DNA of 64,000 nucleotides. It comes from Mycolicibacterium porcinum. Its GTDB lineage: Bacteria; Actinomycetota; Actinomycetes; Mycobacteriales; Mycobacteriaceae. The stretch spans positions 62,001-126,000 of the forward strand of contig MVIG01000010.1 of assembly GCA_002086835.1 (NCBI GenBank), given 5' to 3'. The notes under the pieces are model-generated. The model saw nothing but the letters and a program-made list of their open reading frames with translations, ran no database searches and was not told the origin of the DNA. Below, one piece after another: positions 1 through 8,111 of this stretch. The first letter of the stretch is position 1, and the number at the start of each line of letters is the position of its first letter. Both the position numbers and the translations under genes were made by a program.

Positions 1-1
1 G

Positions 2-433
2 TTCTGCATGAACGGTCAAAAAGACCTGGGCCGCAACGACTTCTCCAAGATCCCCAACGGCATCGGCTCGGTCGAGCATCGGATGGACCTGCTGTACCAA
101 GGTGTCGTGCTCGGTGAGATCTCCCTGTCCCGGTGGGTCGAGATCTGCTCGACGACACCGGCACGCATGTTCGGGATGTACGGGAAGAAGGGTGTGATCC
201 AGCCCGGGGCCGACGCCGACATCGTGATCTACGACCCCAACGGCAAAACACACATCAGCGCCGAGACCCATCACATGAACATCGATCACTCCGCATGGGA
301 GGGCTTCGAGGTCGACGGCCGTGTCGACACCGTGCTGTCCCGAGGCCAGGTGGTCGTGGACCGGAACACCTTCCATGGCCGAACCGGTCACGGCCAGTAC
401 ATCAAGCGCGGCCTCAGCCAATACCTCATCTAG
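2..433 (+). CDS. hydA: Dihydropyrimidinase, C-terminal part (5' end outside window)
   Basis: Partial gene; the reading frame is open from the first base, so only the last 143 residues are present. Dihydropyrimidinases are zinc cyclic amidohydrolases that open dihydrouracil, dihydrothymine or hydantoin rings. What is visible is the C-terminal end of the TIM barrel and the small beta-domain: the stretch NDFSKIPNGIGSVEHRMDLL followed by GKKGVIQPGADADIVIYDP, both typical of D-hydantoinase/dihydropyrimidinase. The metal ligands lie upstream and cannot be checked. It is followed 30 bp later by an F420-type oxidoreductase, then a beta-ureidopropionase-type amidohydrolase and an NCS1 permease, so the operon context supports a pyrimidine catabolic role over other amidohydrolases. 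Confidence 0.88.
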   Translation, partial: FCMNGQKDLGRNDFSKIPNGIGSVEHRMDLLYQGVVLGEISLSRWVEICSTTPARMFGMYGKKGVIQPGADADIVIYDPNGKTHISAETHHMNIDHSAWEGFEVDGRVDTVLSRGQVVVDRNTFHGRTGHGQYIKRGLSQYLI

Positions 434-463
434 TCGCGCCGTCGAGCAAAGAAAGGTCTACCA

Positions 464-1483
464 ATGGATTTCGGCATCGTGCTGCAACCCGACCCACCTG
501 CCTCGCGTGTGGTGGAGTTGGCGGTCGCCGCGGAGAACCGGGGATTCGACTACGTCTGGACGTTCGACTCACACCTGCTGTGGCAGGAGCCCTACGTCAT
601 CCACGGTCAGATCCTTGCGGCCACCCGCAAGGTGATCGTCGGCCCCATGGTCACCAATCCGATCAGCCGCGACGTCACGGTCACCGCCTCCACCTACGCG
701 ACGCTGAACTCGATGTTCGGCAACCGCACCGTGTGCTCGATCGGCCGCGGTGACAGCGCCGTGCGGACGTTGTCCGGAAAGCCCTCCACCCTGGCCGCCC
801 TGAGGTCGGCGGTCACGGTGATCTCCGACCTGGCCAACGGGCGCCCGGCCGAGATCAACGGCTCCACGGTGCGCCTGCCCTGGGCCGGCAAGTCCACCCT
901 GGACGTGTACGTCGGCGCCTATGGACCGAAAGCGCTCGAGCTGTGCGGACAGGTCGCCGACGGATTCCTGTTGCAGTTGGCCGATCCCGACATCACCAAG
1001 TGGATGATCGAACGAGTCAAGAATGCCGCCGCCGACGCCGGACGCAATCCCGACGACGTCAAGGTCTGCGTCGGTGCACCGGCCTACATCGGCGACGACC
1101 TGGACCACCAACGCAACCAATGCCGTTGGTTCGGCGGAATGGTCGGCAACCACGTCGCCGACATCGTCACCAAGTACGGCGCCAGTGGCGCAGTGCCCCA
1201 GGCACTCACCGACTACATCAAGGGTCGCCACGGGTACGACTACAACGCACACGGACGCGCAGGCAGCTCACATTCGGACTTCGTGCCCGACGACGTCATC
1301 GACCGCTTCTGCATCCTGGGATCCGCCGATGCGCACATCGCCAAACTGCAGGAATTGCAGAAGCTCGGCGTCGACCAGTTCGCGATCTACCTGCAACACG
1401 ACGGCCAGGACCACACCCTGGCCGAGTACGGCAAAGCGGTCATTCCAGCGATCAACCGCCCCGGCGACGTCATCCTGAGCTGA
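464..1483 (+). CDS. F420-dependent LLM-class oxidoreductase (TIGR03842-like)
   Basis: A 339-residue luciferase-like (LLM) flavin/F420 TIM-barrel protein. The N-terminal strand MDFGIVLQPDPPASRVVELA and the motif SIGRGDSAVRTLSGKP, followed by the substrate-loop region around VYVGAYGPKALELCGQVADG, mark the F420-binding LLM family. ATG start with AAAGG a few bases upstream. It sits between the ring-opening enzyme and the carbamoyl-amino-acid hydrolase. The family knowledge does not give a substrate; from context I infer a redox step on a pyrimidine or a related cyclic ureide, possibly the reduction that precedes ring opening. That would be unusual, because the classical enzyme is an NADPH flavoprotein. 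A flavin-dependent monooxygenase role is the alternative. Confidence 0.85.
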   Translation: MDFGIVLQPDPPASRVVELAVAAENRGFDYVWTFDSHLLWQEPYVIHGQILAATRKVIVGPMVTNPISRDVTVTASTYATLNSMFGNRTVCSIGRGDSAVRTLSGKPSTLAALRSAVTVISDLANGRPAEINGSTVRLPWAGKSTLDVYVGAYGPKALELCGQVADGFLLQLADPDITKWMIERVKNAAADAGRNPDDVKVCVGAPAYIGDDLDHQRNQCRWFGGMVGNHVADIVTKYGASGAVPQALTDYIKGRHGYDYNAHGRAGSSHSDFVPDDVIDRFCILGSADAHIAKLQELQKLGVDQFAIYLQHDGQDHTLAEYGKAVIPAINRPGDVILS

Positions 1484-1526
1484 CCGTCGCCATCCAAAAC
1501 CATTGAACGAGAGAGGAAACGACCCC

Positions 1527-2375
1527 ATGACCACGATCAAGGCAGCCCTCACCCAGGTGGCCTGGACCGGAGACGAAGAGTCGATGGTGGCCAAACACGA
1601 GGATCTGACCCGGCAGGCCGCCGCGGCCGGCGCGCAGATCGTCTGCTTCCAGGAACTCTTCCACGGGCCCTACTTCGGCATCGTGCAGGATCGGAAGTAC
1701 TACGAGTACGCCCAAGCGGTCCCGGGTCCGCTCACCGAGCGCTTCTCGGCGCTGGCCAAGGAACTCGGGGCCGTGCTGGTGTTGCCGGTGTACGAGGAAG
1801 AGATGCCGGGCGTCTACTACAACACTGCAGCGGTGATCGACGCTGACGGAAGCTATCTCGGCAAGTACCGGAAGAACCACATCCCCCACGTCGACCGATT
1901 CTGGGAGAAGTTCTACTTCAAGCCCGGCAATCTCGGATACCCGGTGTTCGACACCGCTGTGGGCAGGGTCGGCGTGTACATCTGTTACGACCGCCACTTC
2001 CCGGAAGGCTGGCGCGAGTTCGGACTCGCCGGTGCCGAGTTGGTCTTCAACCCGTCGGCCACCAAACCCGGCCTGTCCAATCGGCTCTGGGAACTGGAGC
2101 AGCCTGCAGCCGCCGCCAACAACCAGTATTTTGTTGGGGCCAACAACCGGATCGGCACCGAGACCGGGGAATTCGGCGATGACGCCGTGACCTTCTACGG
2201 AAGCTCGTATTTCGTGGATCCCCGTGGCAACTACGTGGGCGACGTGGCCTCGCAGGACGCCGAGGAGATCGTTCTACGCGACCTCGACCTGTCCCTTGTG
2301 CGCACCGCACGCAACGACTGGCAGTTCTACCGTGACCGTCGCCCCGAATCCTACGAAGCCATTCCCGCCCACTAG
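1527..2375 (+). CDS. Nitrilase-superfamily amidohydrolase, beta-ureidopropionase type
   Basis: A 282-residue carbon-nitrogen hydrolase. The Glu-Lys-Cys triad is visible: E43 in FQELF, K116 in KYRKNHIPH and C153 in YICYDRHFPE. The family opens the carbamoyl group of N-carbamoyl-beta-alanine or N-carbamoyl amino acids, giving beta-alanine, CO2 and ammonia; that is the third step of reductive pyrimidine breakdown and follows dihydropyrimidinase. I chose the ATG at 1527 because GAGAGG lies about 10 nt upstream; an in-frame TTG at 1503 is less likely. The next gene starts 14 to 26 bp downstream, so the operon is tight. Specificity for D-carbamoyl amino acids cannot be excluded. Confidence 0.88.
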   Translation: MTTIKAALTQVAWTGDEESMVAKHEDLTRQAAAAGAQIVCFQELFHGPYFGIVQDRKYYEYAQAVPGPLTERFSALAKELGAVLVLPVYEEEMPGVYYNTAAVIDADGSYLGKYRKNHIPHVDRFWEKFYFKPGNLGYPVFDTAVGRVGVYICYDRHFPEGWREFGLAGAELVFNPSATKPGLSNRLWELEQPAAAANNQYFVGANNRIGTETGEFGDDAVTFYGSSYFVDPRGNYVGDVASQDAEEIVLRDLDLSLVRTARNDWQFYRDRRPESYEAIPAH

Positions 2376-2389
2376 ATTCCCGCTCACAG

Positions 2390-4012
2390 ATGGAGTCCCC
2401 AATGCGCGCCAAGGCACCCAAAACCGCGCCGGCCGGCGAGCCCGCACCCATCCCGTTGGATGAGCACGGACATACCGTGGAGGCCTCGCTCTACAACGCG
2501 GACCTGCGCCCGATCCATCCGGCCATGCGCACCTGGACGAGCCGTGTCTACCTGACGTTGTGGGTGGCGATGTGCATGAACCCGGCCACCTGGACGCTGG
2601 CAGCGTCGCTCATCGCGTTGGGGATGAACTGGGTTCAAGCCCTCTTCACCATCGTGCTGGCCAACCTGATCGTGTTGATCCCCATGCTGCTCAACAGCCA
2701 CGCAGGCGCCAAGCACGGGATAAGTTTCCCGGTGTTCGCCCGAGCCGCCTATGGCGTGCGCGGGGCGAATCTGCCCGCAGTCATGCGCGGACTGGTGGCC
2801 TGCGGATGGTTCGGCATTCAAACCTGGTTCGGCGGGCTGGGCCTCAATCTTGCGCTGGGCGCCGCGATCGGACCGTCCTGGACGCAGGCTCAGCCCGTCG
2901 ATCTCGGCTTCATCGGAACACTGCCGGTCACCACCCTGGCGTGCTACCTGATCGTTCTCGCCGTTCAGGTGGCGGTGATTTACAAGGGGTTTGAATCCCT
3001 GCGCCGCTTTCAGCAGATCGCCGCGCCGGTCGTCGTGGGCGCGGTTCTGCTCCTGATCGTCGTACTGCTGTTCAAGACCGGCGGCGATCTCGGACCGGTG
3101 GTGTCGCAGCCGTCGGAATTGGGCTGGGGATCGCACTTCTGGCTCGCGGTCTTCCCGATCAGCCTGATGGCCAACATCGCTTTCTGGTCGACCTTGTCGC
3201 TCAACATGCCGGATTTCACCAGGTTCGCCGAAAACCAGCAGGCACAGCGGCGAGGTCAAGCATGGGGCCTGCCGGCGACCATGCTGGTCGTCTCACTGAT
3301 GGCGATCCTGGCCACCTCCCTTGCCGCACAGCACTACGGGGTGACGGCAGCCGAGCTGTGGAATCCCGACGAGTTGGTATCCCATTTCGGCAGTCGCACA
3401 GCGGTTTTCGTGGGCGCGCTGGCCATCGTCGTCTCGAGTGTGCAGACCAACATGGCGGCCAACCTCGTCAGCCCCGCGCTGGACTTCGCCAACGCGCTGC
3501 CCAAGCTCATCACGTTCCGGCGGGGCGTGCTGATCTCGGTCGCCCTCGGCACCCTGATCCTGCCCTGGAAGCTGCTGGCCAGCCCCGAGACCTATGTGTT
3601 CGTCTGGCTGGGGTTCTATGGCGGTGTCATGGGCGCTGTGGGTGGCGTCCTCGCGTCGGACTATTGGCTCGCACGCAAGACCGAACTACGGGTACCCGAG
3701 CTGTACATCCTCGACGGCCACTACCACTTCACCAGCGGATGGAACGTTCGTGCGGTGATCGCCACGGCCGTGGGAGCTTTCGTCGCGGTGGGTGGGGCCT
3801 ACTCGACACTCGAACCCAACGGAGAGAAATCCGGCCCCTTCCCCGTCGACGGGGTGATCCCGCTGCTCAAGCCGTTGTACGACTACAACTGGATCGTGGC
3901 CTTCCTGGTCGCCTTGGCGGTCTACTGGGTGTTGGCGGCGCATCGACGGAACAGCCACCACACGGTGCCGTTCGACGGCACGCCTGCACCTACGCTCACG
4001 CCGAGCGCATAG
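2390..4012 (+). CDS. NCS1-family nucleobase/hydantoin:cation symporter
   Basis: About 540 residues with around twelve hydrophobic segments. The conserved NCS1 N-terminus is present, with YNADLRPIHPAMRTW followed by a first helix containing WVAMCMNPATW, then GAKHGISFPVFARAAYG. NCS1 proteins import uracil, cytosine, allantoin or hydantoins with Na+ or H+. In this operon it is the likely uptake system for the ring substrate used by the upstream enzymes. Two starts are possible: ATG 2390, without a clear ribosome site, and ATG 2402, with GGAG 6 nt upstream. The gene runs straight into a strong hairpin that includes its stop codon. Confidence 0.9.
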   Translation: MESPMRAKAPKTAPAGEPAPIPLDEHGHTVEASLYNADLRPIHPAMRTWTSRVYLTLWVAMCMNPATWTLAASLIALGMNWVQALFTIVLANLIVLIPMLLNSHAGAKHGISFPVFARAAYGVRGANLPAVMRGLVACGWFGIQTWFGGLGLNLALGAAIGPSWTQAQPVDLGFIGTLPVTTLACYLIVLAVQVAVIYKGFESLRRFQQIAAPVVVGAVLLLIVVLLFKTGGDLGPVVSQPSELGWGSHFWLAVFPISLMANIAFWSTLSLNMPDFTRFAENQQAQRRGQAWGLPATMLVVSLMAILATSLAAQHYGVTAAELWNPDELVSHFGSRTAVFVGALAIVVSSVQTNMAANLVSPALDFANALPKLITFRRGVLISVALGTLILPWKLLASPETYVFVWLGFYGGVMGAVGGVLASDYWLARKTELRVPELYILDGHYHFTSGWNVRAVIATAVGAFVAVGGAYSTLEPNGEKSGPFPVDGVIPLLKPLYDYNWIVAFLVALAVYWVLAAHRRNSHHTVPFDGTPAPTLTPSA

Positions 4013-4061
4013 GTCTGTTCGGGCCGGGGAGCGCCGCAGCGCTTCCCGGCCCGAACAGACC
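4012..4061. terminator. Large inverted repeat between convergent permease gene and tRNA-Cys
   Basis: The left arm 4012-4030 pairs with 4043-4061 with a single G-U exception, and the inner GCGC/GCGC pairs extend it to a 23-bp stem with a 4-nt CGCA loop. It starts in the permease stop codon and ends 7 bp from the 3' end of the minus-strand tRNA. No T-run follows, as is common for mycobacterial hairpin terminators. It probably works for both converging transcripts. Confidence 0.75.
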
Positions 4062-4067
4062 ACATCG

Positions 4068-4138
4068 AGCGAGTGACGGGATTCGAACCCGTGTAAACGG
4101 CTTTGCAGGCCGGTGCCTGACCACTCAGCCACACCCGC
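4068..4138 (-). tRNA. tRNA-Cys (anticodon GCA)
   Basis: Read on the minus strand, the acceptor arms GCGGGTG and CACTCGC pair over 7 bp with one G-U. The discriminator is U73, the cysteine identity base. The anticodon loop CTGCAAA carries GCA, and the T-arm ACGGG/CCCGT is perfect around TTCGAAT. The D-stem GCT/GGC pairs with one wobble. The closing pair of the anticodon stem (27-43) is C-U, a mismatch. No CCA is encoded. It looks functional but slightly degenerate. Its D-arm half recurs at the far end of the neighbouring tnpB (see findings). Confidence 0.88.
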
Positions 4139-4306
4139 GTCAAGCAATACCATGCCAGTGTCATCAGTACCGGCCCAGTGTTTGGATCTCGGTGATTAGA
4201 TCCCGTTCCGCTTTTGCGCGTCCGCGAAAGTTCGCCCTGTTCCACGCCTGTCGGATCACGGTTGGTCGCCTGGGGATGTCGGTACCCCGTGGAAAACTCT
4301 CCTGCA

Positions 4307-5833
4307 ATGTCTCGGCACACCACGTTCCGATACTGCTTGGATCCCACTACCGAGCAGCAGCAGGCCATGGTCCGACACTGCGGAGCCTCCCGGTTCGCGT
4401 TCAACCAATGCTTGCGGATGGTCAAAACTAGCCTCAGGCAACGCAAGACCGATCCCGCTGTGAACGTGCCATGGAGTGGGTTCGACCTAATCAACCGGTT
4501 CAACGCGTGGAAGAAATCCGAGCATGCCGGCCGGGTGTTCACCGTCGATACCGAAGGCGTCACAGAGATCGCGGTCACGGGGTTGGCGTGGCGGGACCGT
4601 GTGTATCAGCAAGTATTCGAGGAGGCCGCGGTCGATCTGGCCGGGGGTCTGGCGGCCTGGTCGGATTCGCGGTCAGGTAAGCGTAGGAGCAAGCGGGTCG
4701 GGTTTCCCCAGTTCAAGAAGAAAACCGCGAACAGCCCTTCGTTTCGATTGCGCAACAAGCGCGGCAAAGGTCATCCGTCAGGAATCCGAGTGGGCGACAA
4801 CGGCCGTCCTCGTTCGGTCACGCTGCCCGGTCTCGGGCAAGTCCGTGTGCAGGATGACACCAGGCGGCTGCGGCGTATGCTTGCCGACGGGCGAGCCAAG
4901 ATCTGCTTCGCTACCGTCAGTCATCACGGCGGACGCTGGTGGGTAGCGCTGAATGTGCAAGCCGCAGAACTGCATCACAAGCAACAACATCCCACCCACA
5001 TCGATCCTGGCGCTGCCGGTTGGGTCGGCGTGGATCGCGGGTTGTCGACGTTCCTAGTCGCAGCCACCGCAGACGGCACCGAGGTGGCGCGCATTGTTGC
5101 ACCCAAAGCCCTAGCTGTAGGGATGAATCGGCAACGACGGCTGGCGAAATCGTTGTCACGCAAGAAGAAAGGATCACGCAACCGGAAGGATGCTGCTGCC
5201 CGATTGGCCCTGCATCATCGGCATGTCGCTGACAGCCGCCGTCATTTTCTACATCAGGTTGCCAATGAGGTGGTCAAAACCCACGACCGGCTCGTCATCG
5301 AGGACCTGAACGTGGCAGGAATGATGCGCAATCGCCGACTGGCCCGAGCCATATCCGACGCCGGCTGGGCCGAGTTCGCCCGCCTGCTCAAGTACAAACA
5401 GGCCTGGCGAGGCGGCCACGTCGTCGAAGCCGACCGTTGGTACCCATCGACGCGGCGATGTTCGCAGTGCGGAGAGGTCGACCACACGCTGACACTGGCC
5501 GATCGGGTTTTCACATGCGGTTGTGGACATGCGGCCGACCGCGACACCAATGCGGCTACAAACCTCGCCCGCTGGGGTTTGACCCATCACCGCCTTGACC
5601 GACCCCCGGACCCCCAAGCAGGAGGCCGGGCCAACAATGCCCACCGACGGGATGGCGCTGACCAGTACCCCTTGTGTCCTGGTGAAACCAATCCGGATGA
5701 GGTGGGAACTGACGTACGAACCGCGCCCAGCGGCGAGCACCGACGACGCCCGAGAAGGGCGGTGTCCCCAATCAACGCATTTGTGGGACACGCTTCAGCC
5801 ACTCAGTCACACACCGATCGCAATGATCACTAA
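4307..5833 (+). CDS. tnpB: Lone TnpB, RNA-guided nuclease of IS200/IS605/IS607-type elements
   Basis: A 508-residue OrfB/TnpB protein. The RuvC catalytic residues are intact: D243 in GVDRGLSTFLV, E332 in VIEDLNVAGM and D413 in DRDTNAATN. The zinc finger between E and the last D is complete (CSQC, then CGC). The N-terminal SRHTTFRYCLDPTTEQQQAM is the usual helix-turn-helix start, so ATG 4307 is preferred although the frame is open upstream. TnpB uses a guide RNA made from the 3' end of its own gene to cut DNA at the vacated site. No tnpA/serine recombinase lies beside it. The last 80 residues after ATNLARWG are low-complexity and probably double as the guide-RNA region. The stop overlaps the convergent DUF899 stop by 4 nt. 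Confidence 0.9.
   Translation: MSRHTTFRYCLDPTTEQQQAMVRHCGASRFAFNQCLRMVKTSLRQRKTDPAVNVPWSGFDLINRFNAWKKSEHAGRVFTVDTEGVTEIAVTGLAWRDRVYQQVFEEAAVDLAGGLAAWSDSRSGKRRSKRVGFPQFKKKTANSPSFRLRNKRGKGHPSGIRVGDNGRPRSVTLPGLGQVRVQDDTRRLRRMLADGRAKICFATVSHHGGRWWVALNVQAAELHHKQQHPTHIDPGAAGWVGVDRGLSTFLVAATADGTEVARIVAPKALAVGMNRQRRLAKSLSRKKKGSRNRKDAAARLALHHRHVADSRRHFLHQVANEVVKTHDRLVIEDLNVAGMMRNRRLARAISDAGWAEFARLLKYKQAWRGGHVVEADRWYPSTRRCSQCGEVDHTLTLADRVFTCGCGHAADRDTNAATNLARWGLTHHRLDRPPDPQAGGRANNAHRRDGADQYPLCPGETNPDEVGTDVRTAPSGEHRRRPRRAVSPINAFVGHASATQSHTDRNDH
5585..5795 (+). ncRNA. Candidate TnpB guide (omega/re) RNA scaffold
   Basis: TnpB guide RNAs overlap the 3' end of tnpB and extend through the element's right end. 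Downstream of the last catalytic Asp codon the sequence is structured: CGCCC/GGGCG hairpin at 5747-5761, directly followed by GTGTCCC/GGGACAC at 5762-5768 and 5785-5791. The 3' boundary, and hence the guide, would lie just after 5791. This is inferred from family behaviour; exact ends are not determinable here. Confidence 0.4.
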
Positions 5834-6600
5834 CTGTCGTCGGCCTCCCCCACCGGCCTGCCGACCACTGGCCCGCCCTGTGGCCATCCGGCCGGCGAGT
5901 CCTCCCACGGTTCCTGGCGCCCGTACGGGGTGAGGTCGAGGAACGGGTAGCCCACCGCGGTGTGGTCGAGGCCGCGCGCGAAGGCCGAATAGGTGTGGAA
6001 GACCTCGTCGCCGCGGCGCAGGAAGACGCTGGCTCCCGGCCAGTCACCGCGAAGGTCGTCGTCACTGAAACCGTCGGCGCGCAGCTCATCGGCGGACTTG
6101 TAGTTGTATTCGATCGGCGCACGGGCCGGGTCGAGTGTCACGTGGTAGTCGTAGGTGAAGTCGCCGTCGCGCGACGAGTACCACGGGAACGTCCAACCGT
6201 GCGCATCCCGGTAGGCCGCGATGCTGGCATACGGCGCCCGGGACACACAGGCGAACGTGACGTCCTTGCCGTGCAACAGCTCTCGATCCCGTTCGGTGAA
6301 GGTCAGATCGGCCGCGGCCGTGCAGCTCGGACAGCCCTGGTCGATCGCATCGATCCACATGAAGTGGTGGATGTAGAGCTGGCTGCGGCCCTCGAACAGG
6401 TCGACCAGCCGCACTTCGCCGTTCGGCCCCTCGAACGTGTAGTCCTTCTCCACCTTCACCATCGGCAGCCGGCGTCGTTGGGCGTTGACCTCGTCGCGCA
6501 GGTGGGTCACCTCGCGTTCTGCGGCCAGCAGTTTCTTGCGCGCCTCGAGCCACTCGTCCCGGGTCGCGACATCTGGGTAGACATTGAGCGTCAGCGGCAT
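5830..6600 (-). CDS. DUF899 family protein (thioredoxin-fold)
   Basis: A 256-residue DUF899 protein. Typical family features are DEWLEARKKLLAAEREVTHLRDEV at the N-terminus, the FEGRSQLYIHHFMW strand with GCPSCTAAAD (a CxxC-like pair at a peroxiredoxin-like position) and FHTYSAFARGLD near the C-terminus. Function in the family is not settled; a redox role is suggested by the fold. The start is fixed by AAGGAGT 7 nt upstream of ATG 6600. A -10-like TATAGG lies upstream at 6622-6627 and a small GTGAG-A-CTCAC palindrome sits at 6631-6641, possibly an operator. The 3' end overlaps the tnpB stop, so the tnpB insertion has come right up to this gene without breaking it. Confidence 0.85.
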   Translation of the reverse strand: MPLTLNVYPDVATRDEWLEARKKLLAAEREVTHLRDEVNAQRRRLPMVKVEKDYTFEGPNGEVRLVDLFEGRSQLYIHHFMWIDAIDQGCPSCTAAADLTFTERDRELLHGKDVTFACVSRAPYASIAAYRDAHGWTFPWYSSRDGDFTYDYHVTLDPARAPIEYNYKSADELRADGFSDDDLRGDWPGASVFLRRGDEVFHTYSAFARGLDHTAVGYPFLDLTPYGRQEPWEDSPAGWPQGGPVVGRPVGEADDS

Positions 6601-6666
6601 CGAATCACTCCTTGAATTGGTCCTATACGAGTGAGACTCACGCCGCCGGTGAAACTCATCGCGCAC

Positions 6667-6726
6667 GAGGGTGCGCAAAGTGTCGGCGTTACGCGGCGTG
6701 TTGGGCAGCAGACCCGCACGCTCGCG
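6667..6726. repeat. Dispersed palindromic repeat, copy A
   Basis: About 60 bp related to copies at 30666-30732 and 30978-31038. Shared blocks are GTGCGCAAAGTG near one end and GGGCAGCAGAC then CGCACGCTCGC at the other. This copy forms the 3' end of the MFS gene and supplies its last dozen codons and stop. Confidence 0.7.
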
Positions 6727-8104
6727 GTGCAGAACGGAAGGAGGCCACCGCTCCGAGCGCGGCGAGCACCGCGAACACGGCGAACAGCCACCGCGCCGCA
6801 GCCGCATCGCCGGTATCGCGCAGGTTGACGACGACACCGGCCAGGCCTGCTCCGAACGCCCCGCAGATCAGTTGCACGGTGTTGATGGCCGCCGCCGCGG
6901 CCGGCCCCTCGGCGGGGTCGTCGACGCTGCTCATCGCCCATGCGGACAGATGGGGCCAGGCGATGCCGATGCCGGCACCGGTGATCGCGAGCGCCACCGC
7001 CCACATCACCACCAGCCACGGCGCCATCCCGTCCCCGATCAACACCGCCCCCAGAGCCAAGCCGGCCGCCATCACGACCGGCGCGAACGCCACCGTGCGC
7101 ACGATCACCCGCCGGTTCTGCAGCGAGGCGCTGACGATCTCCCCCGCCGTCCAGCCGACCGACAGCACGGCCGCGAAGAACCCGGCCATCACCGGGGTCA
7201 GGTGTGCCAGCCGTTGACCGAACAGCGGCACGTACATGTCGACCATGGTGGCAGCCATCAGCACGCCCAGGCTCAGGTAGATCCACTTGAGCGGCCCCGG
7301 GCCGAAAGTGGAGGGCGGCAATACCGATGCTCCGGCGCGGCGGTCGATGAACACGAAACCGGCCACGAGGACCACTCCGACGACGAGCAGTGCGGCCGTA
7401 GCCCGCCAATCGTGCGGTATACCGGCCACGCTGACCGCCATGGCCGCCATCCCCAGCACGGCCAAAGACCGTACCGGGATGCCCGGCGCCGCCGAGGCCG
7501 CGCCGCTGCGGCCGGGCAGCGCCACCGGAACCAGCGCGGCCATCGCGGCCGTCAGCACCACCAGCACACCGAAGGCCCACCGCCAGTGGCCGAACTGTGC
7601 GAACAGTCCGCCCGACGCCGGGCCGATCACCGTGCCGACTCCCCACATGGCCGACACCAACGCAGAAGCCTTGGTCCACAACGTATTCGGCAGCGCGGTG
7701 TTGATCACGGCGTAACCCAGACCGGCCAGCAGCCCGCCCGCGAAACCCTGCACCGTGCGTCCGGCCAGCAGGATCTCCATGCTCGGGGCCAGCGCACAGC
7801 CCAGACTTCCGGCGCCGAACACCGTGAGCCCCAACAGATATGCCTGTCGCGGACCCAGTCGCATCAGCATCGAGTGGACGGTGGTGGCCGCGATCACCGA
7901 GGCGACCAGGTACACCGTCGTCACCCAGGCGTAGAACCGCTGGCCGCCGATGTCGGCCACAGCGCTGGGAAGCAGGCTGATGGTCAGGAACTCGTTGGTG
8001 GCGTACAGCAGCACGCCACCGGCCAGCACGGTGGAGGCGCCCAGATGGCGGCCGGCCAGCAATTGCCGCCAGGTTCCGGTATCGGGCGTCACGGTTTCGG
8101 TCAC
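6689..8104 (-). CDS. MFS multidrug-type transporter
   Basis: About 471 residues with 12 or more hydrophobic helices. The MFS A-type loop LGPRQAYLLG and the motif-C-like helix GWRWAFGVLV region (here HWRWAFGVLVVL) point to a drug:H+ antiporter-like exporter. The GTG at 8104 is preferred because a -10 box TAGCGT ends 7 nt upstream and a matching -35 TTGACC lies 19 bp before it, giving a leaderless message; the frame stays open to 8200 but this would include the promoter. The 19-bp spacer with a dyad is typical of MerR-family control. The final residues (RACGSAAQHAA) come from a dispersed repeat. Substrate unknown. Confidence 0.85.
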   Translation of the reverse strand: MTETVTPDTGTWRQLLAGRHLGASTVLAGGVLLYATNEFLTISLLPSAVADIGGQRFYAWVTTVYLVASVIAATTVHSMLMRLGPRQAYLLGLTVFGAGSLGCALAPSMEILLAGRTVQGFAGGLLAGLGYAVINTALPNTLWTKASALVSAMWGVGTVIGPASGGLFAQFGHWRWAFGVLVVLTAAMAALVPVALPGRSGAASAAPGIPVRSLAVLGMAAMAVSVAGIPHDWRATAALLVVGVVLVAGFVFIDRRAGASVLPPSTFGPGPLKWIYLSLGVLMAATMVDMYVPLFGQRLAHLTPVMAGFFAAVLSVGWTAGEIVSASLQNRRVIVRTVAFAPVVMAAGLALGAVLIGDGMAPWLVVMWAVALAITGAGIGIAWPHLSAWAMSSVDDPAEGPAAAAAINTVQLICGAFGAGLAGVVVNLRDTGDAAAARWLFAVFAVLAALGAVASFRSAPRACGSAAQHAA

Positions 8105-8111
8105 GTCGACG

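Noticed and set aside
5740..5812. tRNA-Ser-like D-arm on the minus strand
   Set aside because: D-arm-like segment is followed by sequence that does not give an anticodon stem or T-arm; not a tRNA gene.
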